Of a DNA stretch of 64,000 nt, positions 34,600 to 46,290 are shown in pieces. A program made the position numbers and the translations under genes. Every line of letters starts with the position of its first letter. Positions within the stretch are counted from its first letter, which is position 1. The notes under the pieces are model-generated. The model did not search any database. It was given only the letters and a program-made list of their open reading frames with translations, and was not told the DNA's origin. Origin of the DNA: Phoronis australis. Taxonomy: Eukaryota; Phoronida; Phoronidae. The DNA lies in the NCBI GenBank assembly GCA_002633005.1, contig NMRA01000477.1:169249-233248 (forward strand), read 5' to 3'.

Positions 34600-36719
34600 G
34601 GTATAATTTTCCAAACATGTACTTGTTTTTGAAAGTGTTTGCTAAAACACATACAAATTTACATAGGACCTTGTCGACCAGTCCTTATTAAGACAAATAA
34701 CTGCAATAAATTTTAACCGGATAAAAGTCTTTATTTTCTGAAAGCAGAAAGCTTGCAGAACTCGATTATTGAATTTTTTTTCAATTTGGTATTAATTAGG
34801 TCAATGTTTTTTTTATTAAAATTTAGTGAAAAATGAATGTACATCCATAGCAGAAAAAATCTTTTAATAATATTTGACTGTTCAAGATGAAATCCCCGAA
34901 ACGTTGTTACGGTTTTCTAAATTATCATTAACATTTCGCTTAACACAACTTTTTCATGAAAATCATAAAGTCTAGTTTATGACAGCCTTCCTACAAAAAT
35001 GGAACATTTTAAATACAATTCATAACACCGCAGTAAAGAACACTTCATTAAGCATTGTATCTGTAGTTTGAATCCGATCACCTATTTCTGGGATATGGTG
35101 CTCCCAAGTTGCCCAAATTTTAACATTTTTCGAGCGTCCGTAATCGTAACCTCGTGTGTGTGAACGATCTCAGTTCGGCAGGTTCAAAAGCTGAGCTGTA
35201 GAAGTTTAAAAAGAGGCTTCGTGAGTATTTTCACTTTGCGATTTTACTTTAACGTTTTTAGCCTGCCTCTTTCATGGGTGTACTTTTTAAGTGTAAAAAC
35301 GTGTTAAAGTTGCACATTTTCGATAAATTTACGAATTTGGCGAGATATTCCGGTTGCAGAACACTAAACATGGCAGTGAAAGAGAATCTGGCCGCGTGCT
35401 TCGCTTGTGCTCCATAGTAACATTTCCCAAAGACTTGCGTTGTCTGGCCTATCTTACAAGAAAACTTCCTCTATCCGATGAACGGTAGGATTGTTTTAGC
35501 TTGCAGCCATGTAAATGACAACAATACCCCTGCCAAATCAAAAGTTGCACCTCATTGTATCGATTCGCTGAAAGCAGGTCGTCAGTAGCTTCGTTATACC
35601 TTGAATAACTAGGTTGATATAGGGACGTGCACCCATCTCGGTTATTTTGCCTTTTCGGGTTTCGTCTCTAGTCAGTGGGTATTTTGACCTTTCCGGTATC
35701 GCCTCCATTGATATTTCAGCTTCTAGTCACCGTGTCAGGCCGGTACAGGTAAGAATTGGGAGCGGGTGGAATTCTCGGTATTGACTGGGGTAAACATTTT
35801 CGGAGAGGTATAAGGTGTTATGGATTTTGCCATTTGCGCCGAGAATCCCTACCCATTATATAGAAGACAGCACAGACTTTTGGATTTCCTTACTCAGTCG
35901 GCGAATCGACTTGATTTCGATCGGAAGGCCAAATGGCACAAGGTCAAAGCTTGAGTAATCCTGAATATTCATGATAAGATTTTCTACAATAGTCTTTGGG
36001 ATGCTGCGAACCTATTTCAGATGTTTATGCAACTATTTGGACTAAATGTAATTAATTTTTNACTACTGTGAATTGCGCGTTTGTGCTTGTTTAGTGGACT
36101 TTTGTCACATTCTCTCGGCCTTTTTGTTTCTCGGATGGAGGCGGACCTTTTTGCTCACTTCGCCAAATTGGGGGCTCATTCGAGCCCCCCGAGCCCCCTT
36201 GGGTGCGCGCATGGGTAAGGCAAGTTAGTTGTGAATTAGGCGGGATCACGCTAGTCAAAAGTTGATGTTTCCCGTCAAGTAATCTCATGAACGAAGAGTT
36301 GGCAGTATGGCTGCCACTAAAGTGATAAGACAGTTTGGCCAGACTCTTAAGTTACGACAGAACACTAGATGTCCGTTCTACAAACCTCAATCTCCTCAAG
36401 AGTCTAATGGGCGACTAGCGTTCTACGGAACGCGACCATAGGGTGCACGCACCAGGTTGGAGACGCGCGAAAACATCTTAGCGTCATAAGCACCTGTAGT
36501 CTTGTACACCAACTGAAAGTTCCCTTATTGAAGTACTTTCGCGGTAGTTATTCCAATTTATCTATTTTACAATACTTATTATCGTGGTTACGAAATATAA
36601 CGACTTTCCTTGTACGCGGGAAAGCGCTAGGGCTTCAAATTGGAATGTAAGCCCGTGCATTTTCAATGGTTCAAGAAGTGCGCCATTTCTCCATGGAGTT
36701 ATATGAAGTATGTACGTAC
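34600..36719. other. Intergenic stretch between convergent genes
   Basis: No exon of either neighbour was recognised. It contains one copy of a dispersed AT-rich repeat (about 34690-35130), a single N at 36061, and a G/C-rich fragment at about 36140-36215 that also occurs inverted at about 59097-59150. The missing C-terminal exons of the astacin gene should lie here if the gene is complete, but no Met-turn (S-x-M-H-Y) sequence was seen on the minus strand. Confidence 0.5.
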
Positions 36720-36898
36720 CAGATCGAATATTGTCCCAATGGATTGTGATGTATCTATCTCTGTCCTCTCGTGCCTGCTCATGGTAGAAGCCAAGAGCGT
36801 GCATCATCTCGTGAAGAACGGTGCCGAAGGAATTGAAGCAGCCAGAGTCCAAGTTGATCTTCTGAGATCGGCCACTTCTTCCGACGTTGGCAAAACAG
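36720..36898 (-). CDS. Astacin zinc-binding exon (HExxHxxGxxH)
   Basis: The acceptor TTTTAG precedes 36898. The exon encodes the conserved cysteine and loop GCFANVGRSGRSQ, then DSGCFNSFGTVLHEMMHALG, then FYHEQAREDRDRYITIHWDN and IRS. All three zinc-ligand histidines and the catalytic glutamate are present. The exon ends at a G|GTACGT donor in phase 1. The sequence after it reads as non-astacin, so a further exon is required. Confidence 0.9.
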
Positions 36899-39800
36899 CT
36901 AAAATGACAGTGTGCTGATCACAAAGACAATGTCGTCTTTAATGTAGGACCTTGGGACATTTTTGTGTATCTACACAAACAACTGAAACACTAAAGATTT
37001 TAACTCGGTTAAAGAATAAATTTTCGGAAAGTAAGAAGCCAGTCAAATTTGATTTTTGACTTTATGCCAGTCAACCCGTTAATAACTTCTCCACTTTTTA
37101 GTAAAGGCATCAAGAAGAAAGGTAGACCCATAGCAAAGTTATGGTACCAATAATGTAACACATTATTTGTCTTTAATATAAATATACAACATGAAATTTC
37201 AACAATACTGCTACCGTTTTCTAAATTTAGATTTCGTCAGTTTTCCTTTCATGTGAGTTATGAGTTTTTTCATTAATATCATAACATTCCTGTTTTTGAA
37301 ATCCTTCATATAAAAGTGGGACATTTTAAAAACAATTTCTCTTGGATAACAGTTCATTAAGCATAAAATATCTGAAAGTTTGAGATGAAGCCGATCAGCC
37401 AATTCTGAGATATGATGTTTCGAACTGAAGTTAGCCAAATTCGGATTTTTCTACGGTAATACATAACCTTAAAATCCTCCTTGCAAACCATTCACTGTTT
37501 AAGAGTCTAGTGAAAGTGGTGTTAATGGGGCTAGTGAAATTATATCATAAACAGGTGGGATACAGGATTTTTCAAAAGGGGGTACAAGTCGACAATTTGA
37601 AAATTCTAGAAATGTCATCACTAAAACCAATGGAAAAAGGGCTCCAGAGCCCATTGAATTCCCCCTGGATCCGCCTATGATAAATAACATATCAACTGCT
37701 TAAATTTTTAAAATGAGCTTATTTACAGGTTGCCGTTACGAAGCCCACCGCTAAGAACAGAACGCATCAGAACTGTGCGTCACTAACCAACACAAAAACA
37801 TGATACAGTGAGAGAGGACCATTATGATGAGCATGCGCAGATGGAACTACTCCGCAGTGGCAGATTCCGACAACCAATACGAAGATGAAGAATTACAGAC
37901 CCATCGGTTTCAAGGGAGTCATTTCGACTGAAAAGCTATGATCGAACAATGCATTCAACTACGGCTGGCTCACTTCAGCGTTGGCTTCCTGAGATGTAAC
38001 GTGAGTCCACGTGACAACTTTCCCGCGCATTTTAAAAGTAAGTAATTTTACATTGCGTTTTCTAGCGCTTTGTGGACTTAACACCAATTATTGTACGTAA
38101 TATTGCTCGTAAATAATTAACTATATCTTTATTACGTTGCTTAATGACCAAAATGCAGTCCGAAATTTATTTTAGAAAACCTCAACAACAAATTGACTTC
38201 AAATGAGCTTGCACGTTCACTAGTAGTTTATCCACGTTTACACAATTTCGCCCTATACCACTGTCGTATAATACGACTAGTCGGATCTAAAAAGTCGTAT
38301 ATTGTGCCCGACAAACGGAATACGTAGACGGTGGTCCAAATGTCGGGTACATCGGAAGTCATGAAAGTAGTTCATTTTTGGTAGAAAGTAGCTTTAAACG
38401 GCTACTAAACAAGACATATCTCCAGCGAGGGTAAACAAGTGATTCGTCAATACGGGGGTTCCGAGATGAACAGTGCTTGGGCCGCAGCTGTTTCGTCCCT
38501 GATAAAATGATTTGTAGATGTCAGCAGTATGGTGATGACACCTCAATAAAAACACAAAAAAGATTTCCGGGAGTCTCCCGCCAACTCCAGTTTGACCTTG
38601 AACGACTTTGTTGATGTTCCAGTAGGAGTCGAGGACGTTCTTCAAAGATTCTATATGTTTTTTATATTAAAATATCATTTGTTCATCAAACAGCCGCGGT
38701 GTTGTATTGGCCCGGTTACCAAGTTTGCCTTTAAATGGCAGGTTGTTGCTTGCTTTACCAGCTTACAATCAGTTTCAGAAAGTGACAAACACATTGGTGT
38801 CATTCTTCATACCAGACTGGCTTTCTATACCCTTTACATAGAGCTTTTAATAAAAGAACAAGACTTTTAAAACGCTAAGCCAGAAATCTCTTCAGATCCT
38901 CTGAGGAAGGAATAAGTTGAGAACATTTTCAAAGTAGCAAGCAGTCTAAATTTCAGGACGGCGCGTGGGTTTGTAGCCCCTTTTTAAAAATCCTTTAAGG
39001 CTTCGTCAATGAAAGTGTCAGGCGAATACCATGGATTCCTCCACAATTCTTTCTTTTTGTTGCCACTCAAATGTGCTGACGTTCTCTATAACAGTACCAA
39101 CAGTACAACGCTCTTCCATCCTGACAAGCTCCAGCACCAAGCTGCACTGTCAATCTCCGATGTAATAAAAAAGCTCTAGCAAATCTAACACATTCGAATT
39201 TTAACAGCTTGTCTGATTCCGCTATGAGAAAGACACTTACAAGGTCCTCCGCAGTGTAAACAGTCAATCTAATTTAGCCCTGTTTAACATTAATAGAAGA
39301 ACAAAACGTTGACTGAATCCACTGTTGTGAATTACTGGTTCTCCATAATTTGTGGCACTCGTTTCCTAAACATCCGGGCACTCAATACCTGTCTTTACAA
39401 TAATACAATTGCTCAGCCTTCATCACCTCAGCTCTAAAGATTAAGTGTACGGAGTATTTGGTCTCCAACTTCGCAGCTATTTTACATACACAAAATACAT
39501 CTTTAGCAAAAATAGATATTGCTTACGTACCGACCTTCCCCGCAATTTTTAAAAGTTTCAACAAAAATTTTAATATGGAACTGAAATCTGCAAATGTGAC
39601 TCCTTATGGACTTGTTTTATCTACGTAACGACTGTATTACGTTCTCTTCTATGTCATGCATATGCCCTCGAATCATCCAAAATAGCCTATTTTTTATTCC
39701 CAATTAGCTCAACGCCAACAAGGCCACTTTGGGTCTGGGAATCTGACAGTAAACGGCAATAAATCCATTAATGATATTGTACATGTATTTAAGTCCTTCT

Positions 39801-42800
39801 ACAACAATTGTTTTAAGATGAAACATGCAAACAGATTATTACATATAGTAGGCAACTCATGACTCCAATAGTTTATTGTTCATCGAAACTAGTCACTCAT
39901 TTATTTTGTTAAATGTCGAAAAAGCACACTACCAACCTGTCAACTCTGGTCTCAACTGGTAGCGAACTCTTTGGCAGCGCTTTGCTAACTCAAACATTAC
40001 TTCTAATGTGAGCATGGAACAAGAAGAAGTTACTTTTACAATAGCAAGTGACACGACTCAAAGTTATTTAAAAAAAAAAGGCAATTTTAAAGTAGTTACA
40101 AATTTTTACCCTGATGATTTTCCCGTGAAAATGACGTAGGACCCTTGATTCGTTCGTGGAACCCATCGGATGCACGTCTTCGACTTGTAATAGCTCACAG
40201 CCTTGGCAATGATATTGCGCTTTGATGAACCTGTCAAATGAACGTAATTATTAGTGTTTGTATGCCCAACCCCAGACATGGTTGCTGATTAGTTACTCTT
40301 GTTACAAATCGTTCAGAACCAATCCTTTTTTTACCCGGTAACGTGTTGTTTGTCGGGTAAAATGGGGGCTTGGAAACGAAGATGTGTCAAGAATTCTGCG
40401 TTCTGATTCATTCGTCAGTTAAGTCGTCACTCAAAATCCTGGCAATAGGTCAATTGTGAAATGGGAGCGTAACACGTACAACTTTCTGTATTAAGTCTTC
40501 ATGAAACAGACCCGTTATTATAGTATGATGAAAGTATAATCATCTAACATACGGAGACGAACAAGATACCACGCAGGTATCAATTAATATTCCTCGGGAA
40601 GGTTGTTTACACCGGCGTTTCTGATTGGCTGGTCGAATTCTCAACAGGCAGCGCTTTAACGAAGAAAACAAACTGGCATGACTGATGGAGGTAGTGTAAA
40701 TGTAGTCTGTTGTACAGACAAATCGATGCTTAAAATTTATGTTCAGGAAATGTGAATCCCAGAAATTGTGGTTGCACCTTTTCGGAGTGCATCTTTCTAC
40801 TGTCGATAACTTTTGTTTACGATACTGTCCTGTATTCAAAAAGTGTGAATAACACACCGGTTAAATCGGCCAGATATGTGTTCATTGTACATGTATGTGC
40901 TTCAAGCACGCGGCTATTAAACATTACTGCAGAAACGAGTTGCTGCTACGCCACGTGCACGACAAGGCTAAAAATCGTTCATAGTCCGCCATTTGTTCAC
41001 GTTGTTGTAAAGCTAACCAATGACTGCTGAGGTTAACCAATACTAAAGCGCGTGCTACTGCTTGATACCTGTGTGCTGGTTAGGTACGCTAGGGAACCAG
41101 CGAGCTCCAACACTATCAGTTAGTTTTCCATCATTTGCATCATTTGATGACAGCATTGTGGACTTGTGAAAAGACTATTGGTGTTGTTTCAAACATTTCG
41201 ATGGTGCAAATTCGATACCTCCAGAAAATTTATCACATGTATTTTTCAGTAACAAAGCAGACTACAACAGTTTACAAACTCCTCAGTGCACTGACAGAGC
41301 AACAACCTCCGGCTCTGTAGGCAAATGAAATGCGTACTTACTTATTGAGCTATCGATGACGTATGGAACAACTCCTTTGGGCCACCGCTTGCTGCTACTT
41401 CGGTGACCGTTTCGTTTCTAAATCGCAACATAAAACAGTAAGCAACCATACTTTCAGCTTAGATATCGTAAAGCAGAAACTTCGCGATCCGTCAACTCAT
41501 TAGGCTTACATCAGATAAGTACATTCATAACCGAGACTGTAGTGCATAACTCAGTTACAAGATGATCGAGACAGTGGCTGCTCTGGATTGACTTCACCGG
41601 TTCTTCTATGTCACCCAGCTAAGACATCTGATTGGTCTGTAAGCCGGAAGTTTTCACCGAAAACTAATAACAAGTCTTAAGTAGCAGCTTAATCCGAAGG
41701 AACCAGTGAAGTGAATCAAGGGAACCATTGAAATGTTGCACTACCGAAGATTTCCGAAGGAATCAGATTTTAAAAAAGGTTTGACGTCACGCTGAAAAGC
41801 GTCATTTGAGAACATATGTATGTTTTGATTCAATTGCTTTGGGTTGAAATTTGTTTCAAGAAGTTATGAATAAAATAAAAGAGTGCAGTGTTTCAGAGAT
41901 GGATTTTAAAAGATATAGAACTCACCTGGGGCAAAATCATGTCTCCCTGGTACAGATCTGAAACACAATAGCAAAACAAATAAGGTCTATTGTCATGAAA
42001 TTCTTATTAGAAGTCTAAACGTCGCCTAAGTTATATTTGTTCTAAAAATGAGAAGTGATTTAATATACTCTTAGTATTACTGCACTGTAGTGCGGCCTAC
42101 GGTATGTTTGTAGAACAAGATAACCATGGTAACACAGGACCAGTGGAAGGTGCAGATTTCCCATAACCCATCATTCTAGACATGCGTTACACGTTCATTG
42201 TACTTGCCTCCATACTCTCCGGTGTTGCCTGTAAAAGAAAATAAAGCATGAATTAAACATGTATACGTATTGAACTCTCAAGACTGATTGCATTATCAAA
42301 AACATTGAAAATGCACGAACACCCTACCTGTCAAGAAAAGTTTTGATATAAAACATCTCGACTAAAAATTGTGGCTTTTAAATAATATAGTTTTTGGAAA
42401 TCAACCGATATCTGAGAATAATCGCGGAGATGACGTGTGTAGGGATTAAACGGCAACTTAGTAAGACTATGGTAAAGTATTCGAAACTTCGAAAAAAAAA
42501 ACTTATAGAAACAGTGCAACCCGAACCTCTTTCAGCGGATAACTACATAAATATACCCAACGTTAAATAAAAAAGCGCTAGTAAGTTATGTAAAGGTATT
42601 GTTCAAAACAGGTATAGTGTCAGTCAGCGACGTACCTTCAACATCTGGGACTTCAATTTCCTGTAAAATGGAAAACAGGTTTCAATACTTTTACATATCA
42701 CATCTGTATCACTATAATTCCAATTCATTCATTTAAATATTGTAACGTGCCCCTAATTCTTACTTGAACAGTAACAACGATAAAAAATGCCGGTCAAGCT

Positions 42801-43842
42801 GAAGTCAAATGAAGATCAAATTAATTTGCATATTGATAATCGTGAAACTTCCCAATGCCTATAATATGTTTTATTCATACACAACCAGTACGTCTGAGCT
42901 CGCGAAGTCGTCTGATGGCGCGATACACGACCCTCCAGAGGGATGTTCCCTCACTCCAATTAATTATTTTTGCCCCAAACCCGTTCGTCATAAACACCAT
43001 AATTTTACCACCCCCACATTTATGAAATGAGATCGGTTGGTATATTTTTCTTTAACTCAAATTTTGATAAATTTGGATTCGTGCCTTAAAAACTTAGTAG
43101 TTTTTTGCTCTTGTGAAAGCACCATTTTGCTTCGCACATAAATTTCTAAAAAAGACTTAACACAAGAACGTTTCATGCTTCATTGATGCTTGCAGTTATA
43201 ATAACGACTGCAATTTCTGGTAGGTAAAGTGTATCTTTGAAAATAAATGTTCACACAATTACAAACCTGCGTGAAGAGGCTAAACAGAAGTAAAATCTCT
43301 CGCTAAAATAGTTCAAAGATATAATTAAATCAGTGTATCGTGTTTACATTTTCGATAAAAATGGAAAAGTCACCGGGTCGCAGGCTACATTTTCATAATT
43401 TACGTGTGTGTTTAGAAACCGTCTACTTCGAAATTGGGGAAAGTAACCGTGATACCACAAAAACCGGTAAGGAAGTCGAGATAGCATCATGCATCGCTAT
43501 TCGATGCTATCGTCAGTAGATTGCTGAGGCAAAGGTCAAGGAGTAGAAAATGACGCTACACTGATGAAATCTCGACGGTTTATAAAATACGCGAAAGTTT
43601 GGCTGAAGTCCGTGACTTGTTTTTTCAGTTATTTCTTGGTAATAATGAACCTCTCCTTCCAAACATTGACCAACAATACTCTTTGGGAGACTCACTAAAA
43701 TTAGTCTATGGATAGTGTTTGGTAGTCAACGTCTTGTGTATATGCAAGTACACCTAAACTGGTTTACCTGTTCTTCATTGAGTGGAGCAGATTTTGATAA
43801 CGCCAGAAGGCACGCGAAAACTAAAGCAACCGCCCAGGTCAT
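36720..43842 (-). CDS. Astacin-family zinc metalloprotease, 5' seven exons (3' end not found)
   Basis: Minus-strand exons in order: 43768-43842, 42636-42660, 42208-42228, 41926-41957, 41342-41417, 40110-40230, 36720-36898 (529 coding bases). Phases join perfectly. The protein has a signal peptide (MTWAVALVFACLLALSKSA), a short acidic propeptide ending LYQGDMILPQ, a basic stretch (KRNGHRSSSKR), then the mature start RWPKGVVPYVIDSS. TCIRWVPRT follows, and GCFANVGRSG leads into the zinc site HEMMHALGFYHEQARE (HExxHxxGxxHE). These are diagnostic of the M12A family: secreted endopeptidases whose glutamate acts as catalytic base. The Met-turn and C-terminal exons were not found, so the gene is partial or broken. 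Micro-exons and a 3.2-kb last intron are notable. Confidence 0.9.
36990..37450. repeat. Dispersed repeat family R1, further copy
   Basis: Located in the last visible intron of the astacin gene. It shares with 34690-35130 the words TTTTCGGAAAGTAAGAAGCC, ACATGAAATTTCAACAA, CCGTTTTCTAAATT, AAAAGTGGGACATTTTAAA, AGTTCATTAAGCAT and GATCAGCCAATTCTGAGATA, in the same order and orientation. Confidence 0.55.
40110..41417 (-). CDS. Astacin: start of mature protease and substrate-cleft exons
   Basis: Exon 41342-41417 gives the basic activation region and RWPKGVVPYVID, the usual mature start of astacins. Exon 40110-40230 gives 'RNIIAKAVSYYKSKTCIRWV' and PRTNQGSYV, with the first conserved cysteine. The latter ends in phase 2 at a GTAAAA donor, completing a glycine codon with the next exon to make SSGCFANVGR. 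Trypsin-like cleavage at the KR sites before the mature start would be expected for activation; this is inferred. Confidence 0.88.
41585..41720. mobile_element. Short element with inverted ends, related to 25551-25670
   Basis: The left end GGATTGACTTCACCGGTTC (41585-41603) is imperfectly inverted at 41700-41718 (GAACCAGTGAAGTGAATCA). Its interior (AAGACATCTGATTGGTCTGT, AAGCCGGAAGTTTTC, GTCTTAAGTAGC) resembles 25551-25670 in the fibrocystin-L intron. This is probably a MITE family of about 135 bp. Confidence 0.55.
41926..42660 (-). CDS. Astacin propeptide: three micro-exons (25, 21 and 32 bp)
   Basis: Exons 42636-42660, 42208-42228 and 41926-41957 together encode the propeptide EIEVPDVEG, NTGEYGD, LYQGDMILPQ. 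Each is bounded by a clear AG acceptor. Donors are GTACGT, GCAAGT (a GC-AG intron) and GTGAGT. The aspartate in the GDM segment resembles the propeptide 'aspartate switch' (FxGD) of astacins, which blocks the zinc site before activation. The phases (0 to 1, 1 to 1, 1 to 0) close exactly, which is the main support for such small exons. Confidence 0.8.
43768..43842 (-). CDS. Astacin exon 1: start codon and signal peptide
   Basis: The ATG is at 43842 reading leftward, and it opens 25 codons. A short N-terminus is followed by a hydrophobic core (VALVFACLLAL) and a small-residue region ending SKSA, a good signal-peptidase context. It ends APLNEEQ at a GTAAAC donor in phase 0. This start is chosen because the signal peptide follows at once and the phase matches the next exon. 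Confidence 0.88.
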
Positions 43843-43987
43843 CTTGTTGACAATGATTGCGCTTCAGAAGAAGGCAGCATTCCGTAATATATACGCTGTC
43901 GTATTTTGTTATCTGACCACAGTGCCCGATGTGTTTTTTTCACAGGCTCACGCCCATGCAGTCAACTATCTAATCCAAGCAGCATTA

Positions 43988-44311
43988 TCGCTGGCCAAAT
44001 GGGTGAACGTTACGGACGTAAACTGCGTACGTAAATTAATTATTGTTAAACAGCGTAATTGAAAAACGTGAGTAAATTACGCAATTAATTTAATAATTAA
44101 TTCACGCCGTTAAAAGTTAATTTGCTTGACAAATGATTAATTGACGACATGACCAAATAATTTACGCCGCAAATAACTAATATACGCCGTAAAGAATTAA
44201 TTTACGCCACAAATAATTAATTTACGGCGTTAATATTTAATTTATGTCGTTAACGATAATCAATTTACGCACATAATTTACGTGTGTAACGTTCACCCAT
44301 TTGGCCAACGA
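43988..44311. mobile_element. MITE with 26-bp terminal inverted repeats and TA flanks
   Basis: The left end TCGCTGGCCAAATGGGTGAA... (43988-44013) and the right end (44286-44311) are inverted repeats with one mismatch in 26 bp. Both ends are flanked by TA (43986-43987 and 44312-44313), as expected for a Tc1/mariner-type target duplication. The interior is AT-rich and made of many variants of a TTAATTTACGCCGT-like unit. There is no transposase frame, so it is non-autonomous. It lies about 145 bp upstream of the astacin start codon and could overlap the promoter. Confidence 0.85.
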
Positions 44312-44939
44312 TACAACAGCTATACCATTACGTTAATTCTTAAGGCAACTGAAGTCTGGTCAAACCGTTTTATCTTCATGTTAGTAAGTGGGTGTCATGC
44401 GAAACCACAGGGGCAACAACAAATGTATTTTCAAACGATACACCTACATCCATGAGCACACTCAAGTCTTTATCCATTTTTTTTTAAATTCAAGTAGTTT
44501 TTCTAAAACTCGTTTTGTCCGACAAATACCAACCCTTACGAAGCAGCCCGTGCTGCAGGTGAAACACGATCAATGTTGTCTAAATTTTCAAAACGAAATA
44601 TGTTAGTTGCAATGTCCAATAAAGCGCAATATGATTCGAGCGCTTTTCAGCATGATGCAATACACCGATTCGAAGAACTGCGTTCGGGATAATTAACTAC
44701 AATCATGTATCTTCGACACCTGAATGAGCTATTTTCATGCCTCGCGACACAGACATGTTGCGTCACTTTCTCCCAGGGTCACGTTGTTACGTTGTCCGCT
44801 CGATATCTCGAAAACCCCTGGTCGGATTTTGATGAATTTGGAACAATGAAGTGGGGCATCACTAAAACGATTCTTGTCACGTTTCAATTTGGCCCGCCTT
44901 CTGAAGTCAGGGGAATGTTGCTTTTTCAGTATTTTTGGG

Positions 44940-46290
44940 AAGAGCGTTTCCAGATATCTAGAGAATTGACTGATTTCAATGAAAGTTGACCCAAAAGTAT
45001 GCGATATCAATACACCACTACCAAGAAACTTTAGGGCGGATGCGACCCCTACAGCACCTCATAGTGGCCACTATGTTCTCGACAAGGCACTTTTCAAGTG
45101 TTGTTTTGGGGGGAGAGCGTTTCCAGGTGACATCTAGACAATTGATTGGTGGATTTCAACTGGACACAGAAGAATATCATGTGAATGCGTCGACACTAGT
45201 CGATTTTCGGGCGGATTCGACCACTGGGACCTGTTTCATGAAAGTGAAATAAGAAATTTGGTCCTACATTCCCACTTCACAATTGCTGAAAATAGATTTA
45301 GCCAAGGAATTATGACTGGACCGCAATCTAGACATAAGTAGTAGAAATTATCTCAGTAACTAACAGTGATGTGTATGTTCTCAGACACTTCTCAATTTTG
45401 CTCAAGTGAGATTTAATTATTTTTCACAAATACTTGTGTGGGGTGTAAGACCAGATTCAAACACGACAGGCCTACGGTCTCGGCTAAACTAAGTTTCATA
45501 AAACGGACCCTTGCTGTGCCCTCTAGCGATCATTTTGTGCGAGTGCGTTTCCGGATGATATGGAAAGAACTGATAGGATTTCAATGGAAGTTGACGCAGA
45601 GGTGTGTGATGTCATTGCGTAGGCACAGTTAAATTTTTGGGCGAAATCGATCACTTCTGCACCTTTTAGTGGTAATTTTTTCTCGACAAGGACTTATCAA
45701 GTGGTTTTTGGGGGAGGAAGAGCGTTTCCGGAGGACATCTAACGAACCGATTGACGATTGGATTGCATTTACGCTTGACACAGATGTATGCGACAAGATT
45801 GTGCCTGCATCATTTCATTTTCAGGCACATTCGACTACTAATTAAGCGCTTCCTAGTGTCCAATTTGGTTGAGAGCGTTTCTGGATGATTAGAGAACTGA
45901 CCAGAGGATTTCAATGAAAATTGACACAGAGGTATGTGACGGCAGTGTGGCGGCACCATTAAATTTTTGGGCGAATTCAAATTTTGTAGCTCTTCCTAGT
46001 GGGTATTTAGTTTTCGACTTGTGTCTTCTCATGTGTTATTTAGGGGAAGAGTTATCATAGAAACTTGACACAATGGTATATTATGAGATTGCGCCAGTAC
46101 CATTTGATTTTCTGGCAAATTCCATGACTGCAGTGCCTCCAAATAGCCATTTCGTGTGAGCGCGTTTCCGGATTATATGCAGAGAACCGAGAGAATTTCA
46201 ATGAAAGTTGACAAAGAGGTATGTGATGTCAAGCGTTGGCATCATTAAATTTTTGAGCTGATTCGATCACTGCAGCACCTCCTAGTGGTC
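44940..46290. repeat. Degenerate tandem array, about 150-190 bp period (array A)
   Basis: About seven or eight units share blocks in a fixed order: a GAGCGTTTCCGGATGAT-like block (44942, 45115, 45547, 45722, 45874, 46158), an ATTTCAATGAAAGTTGACAC-like block, TTAAATTTTTGGGCGGATTC, and CTGCAGCACCTCCTAGTGG. The units are diverged, with some truncated or interrupted (45250-45440). No coding potential is conserved between units. It lies between the astacin and SLC23 genes. Confidence 0.75.

Noticed and set aside
44086-44260. CRISPR-like regular TTAATTTACGCC repeats
   Set aside because: Units are irregular, AT-rich and enclosed by transposon-type inverted ends in an animal genome; a MITE body, not a CRISPR array.
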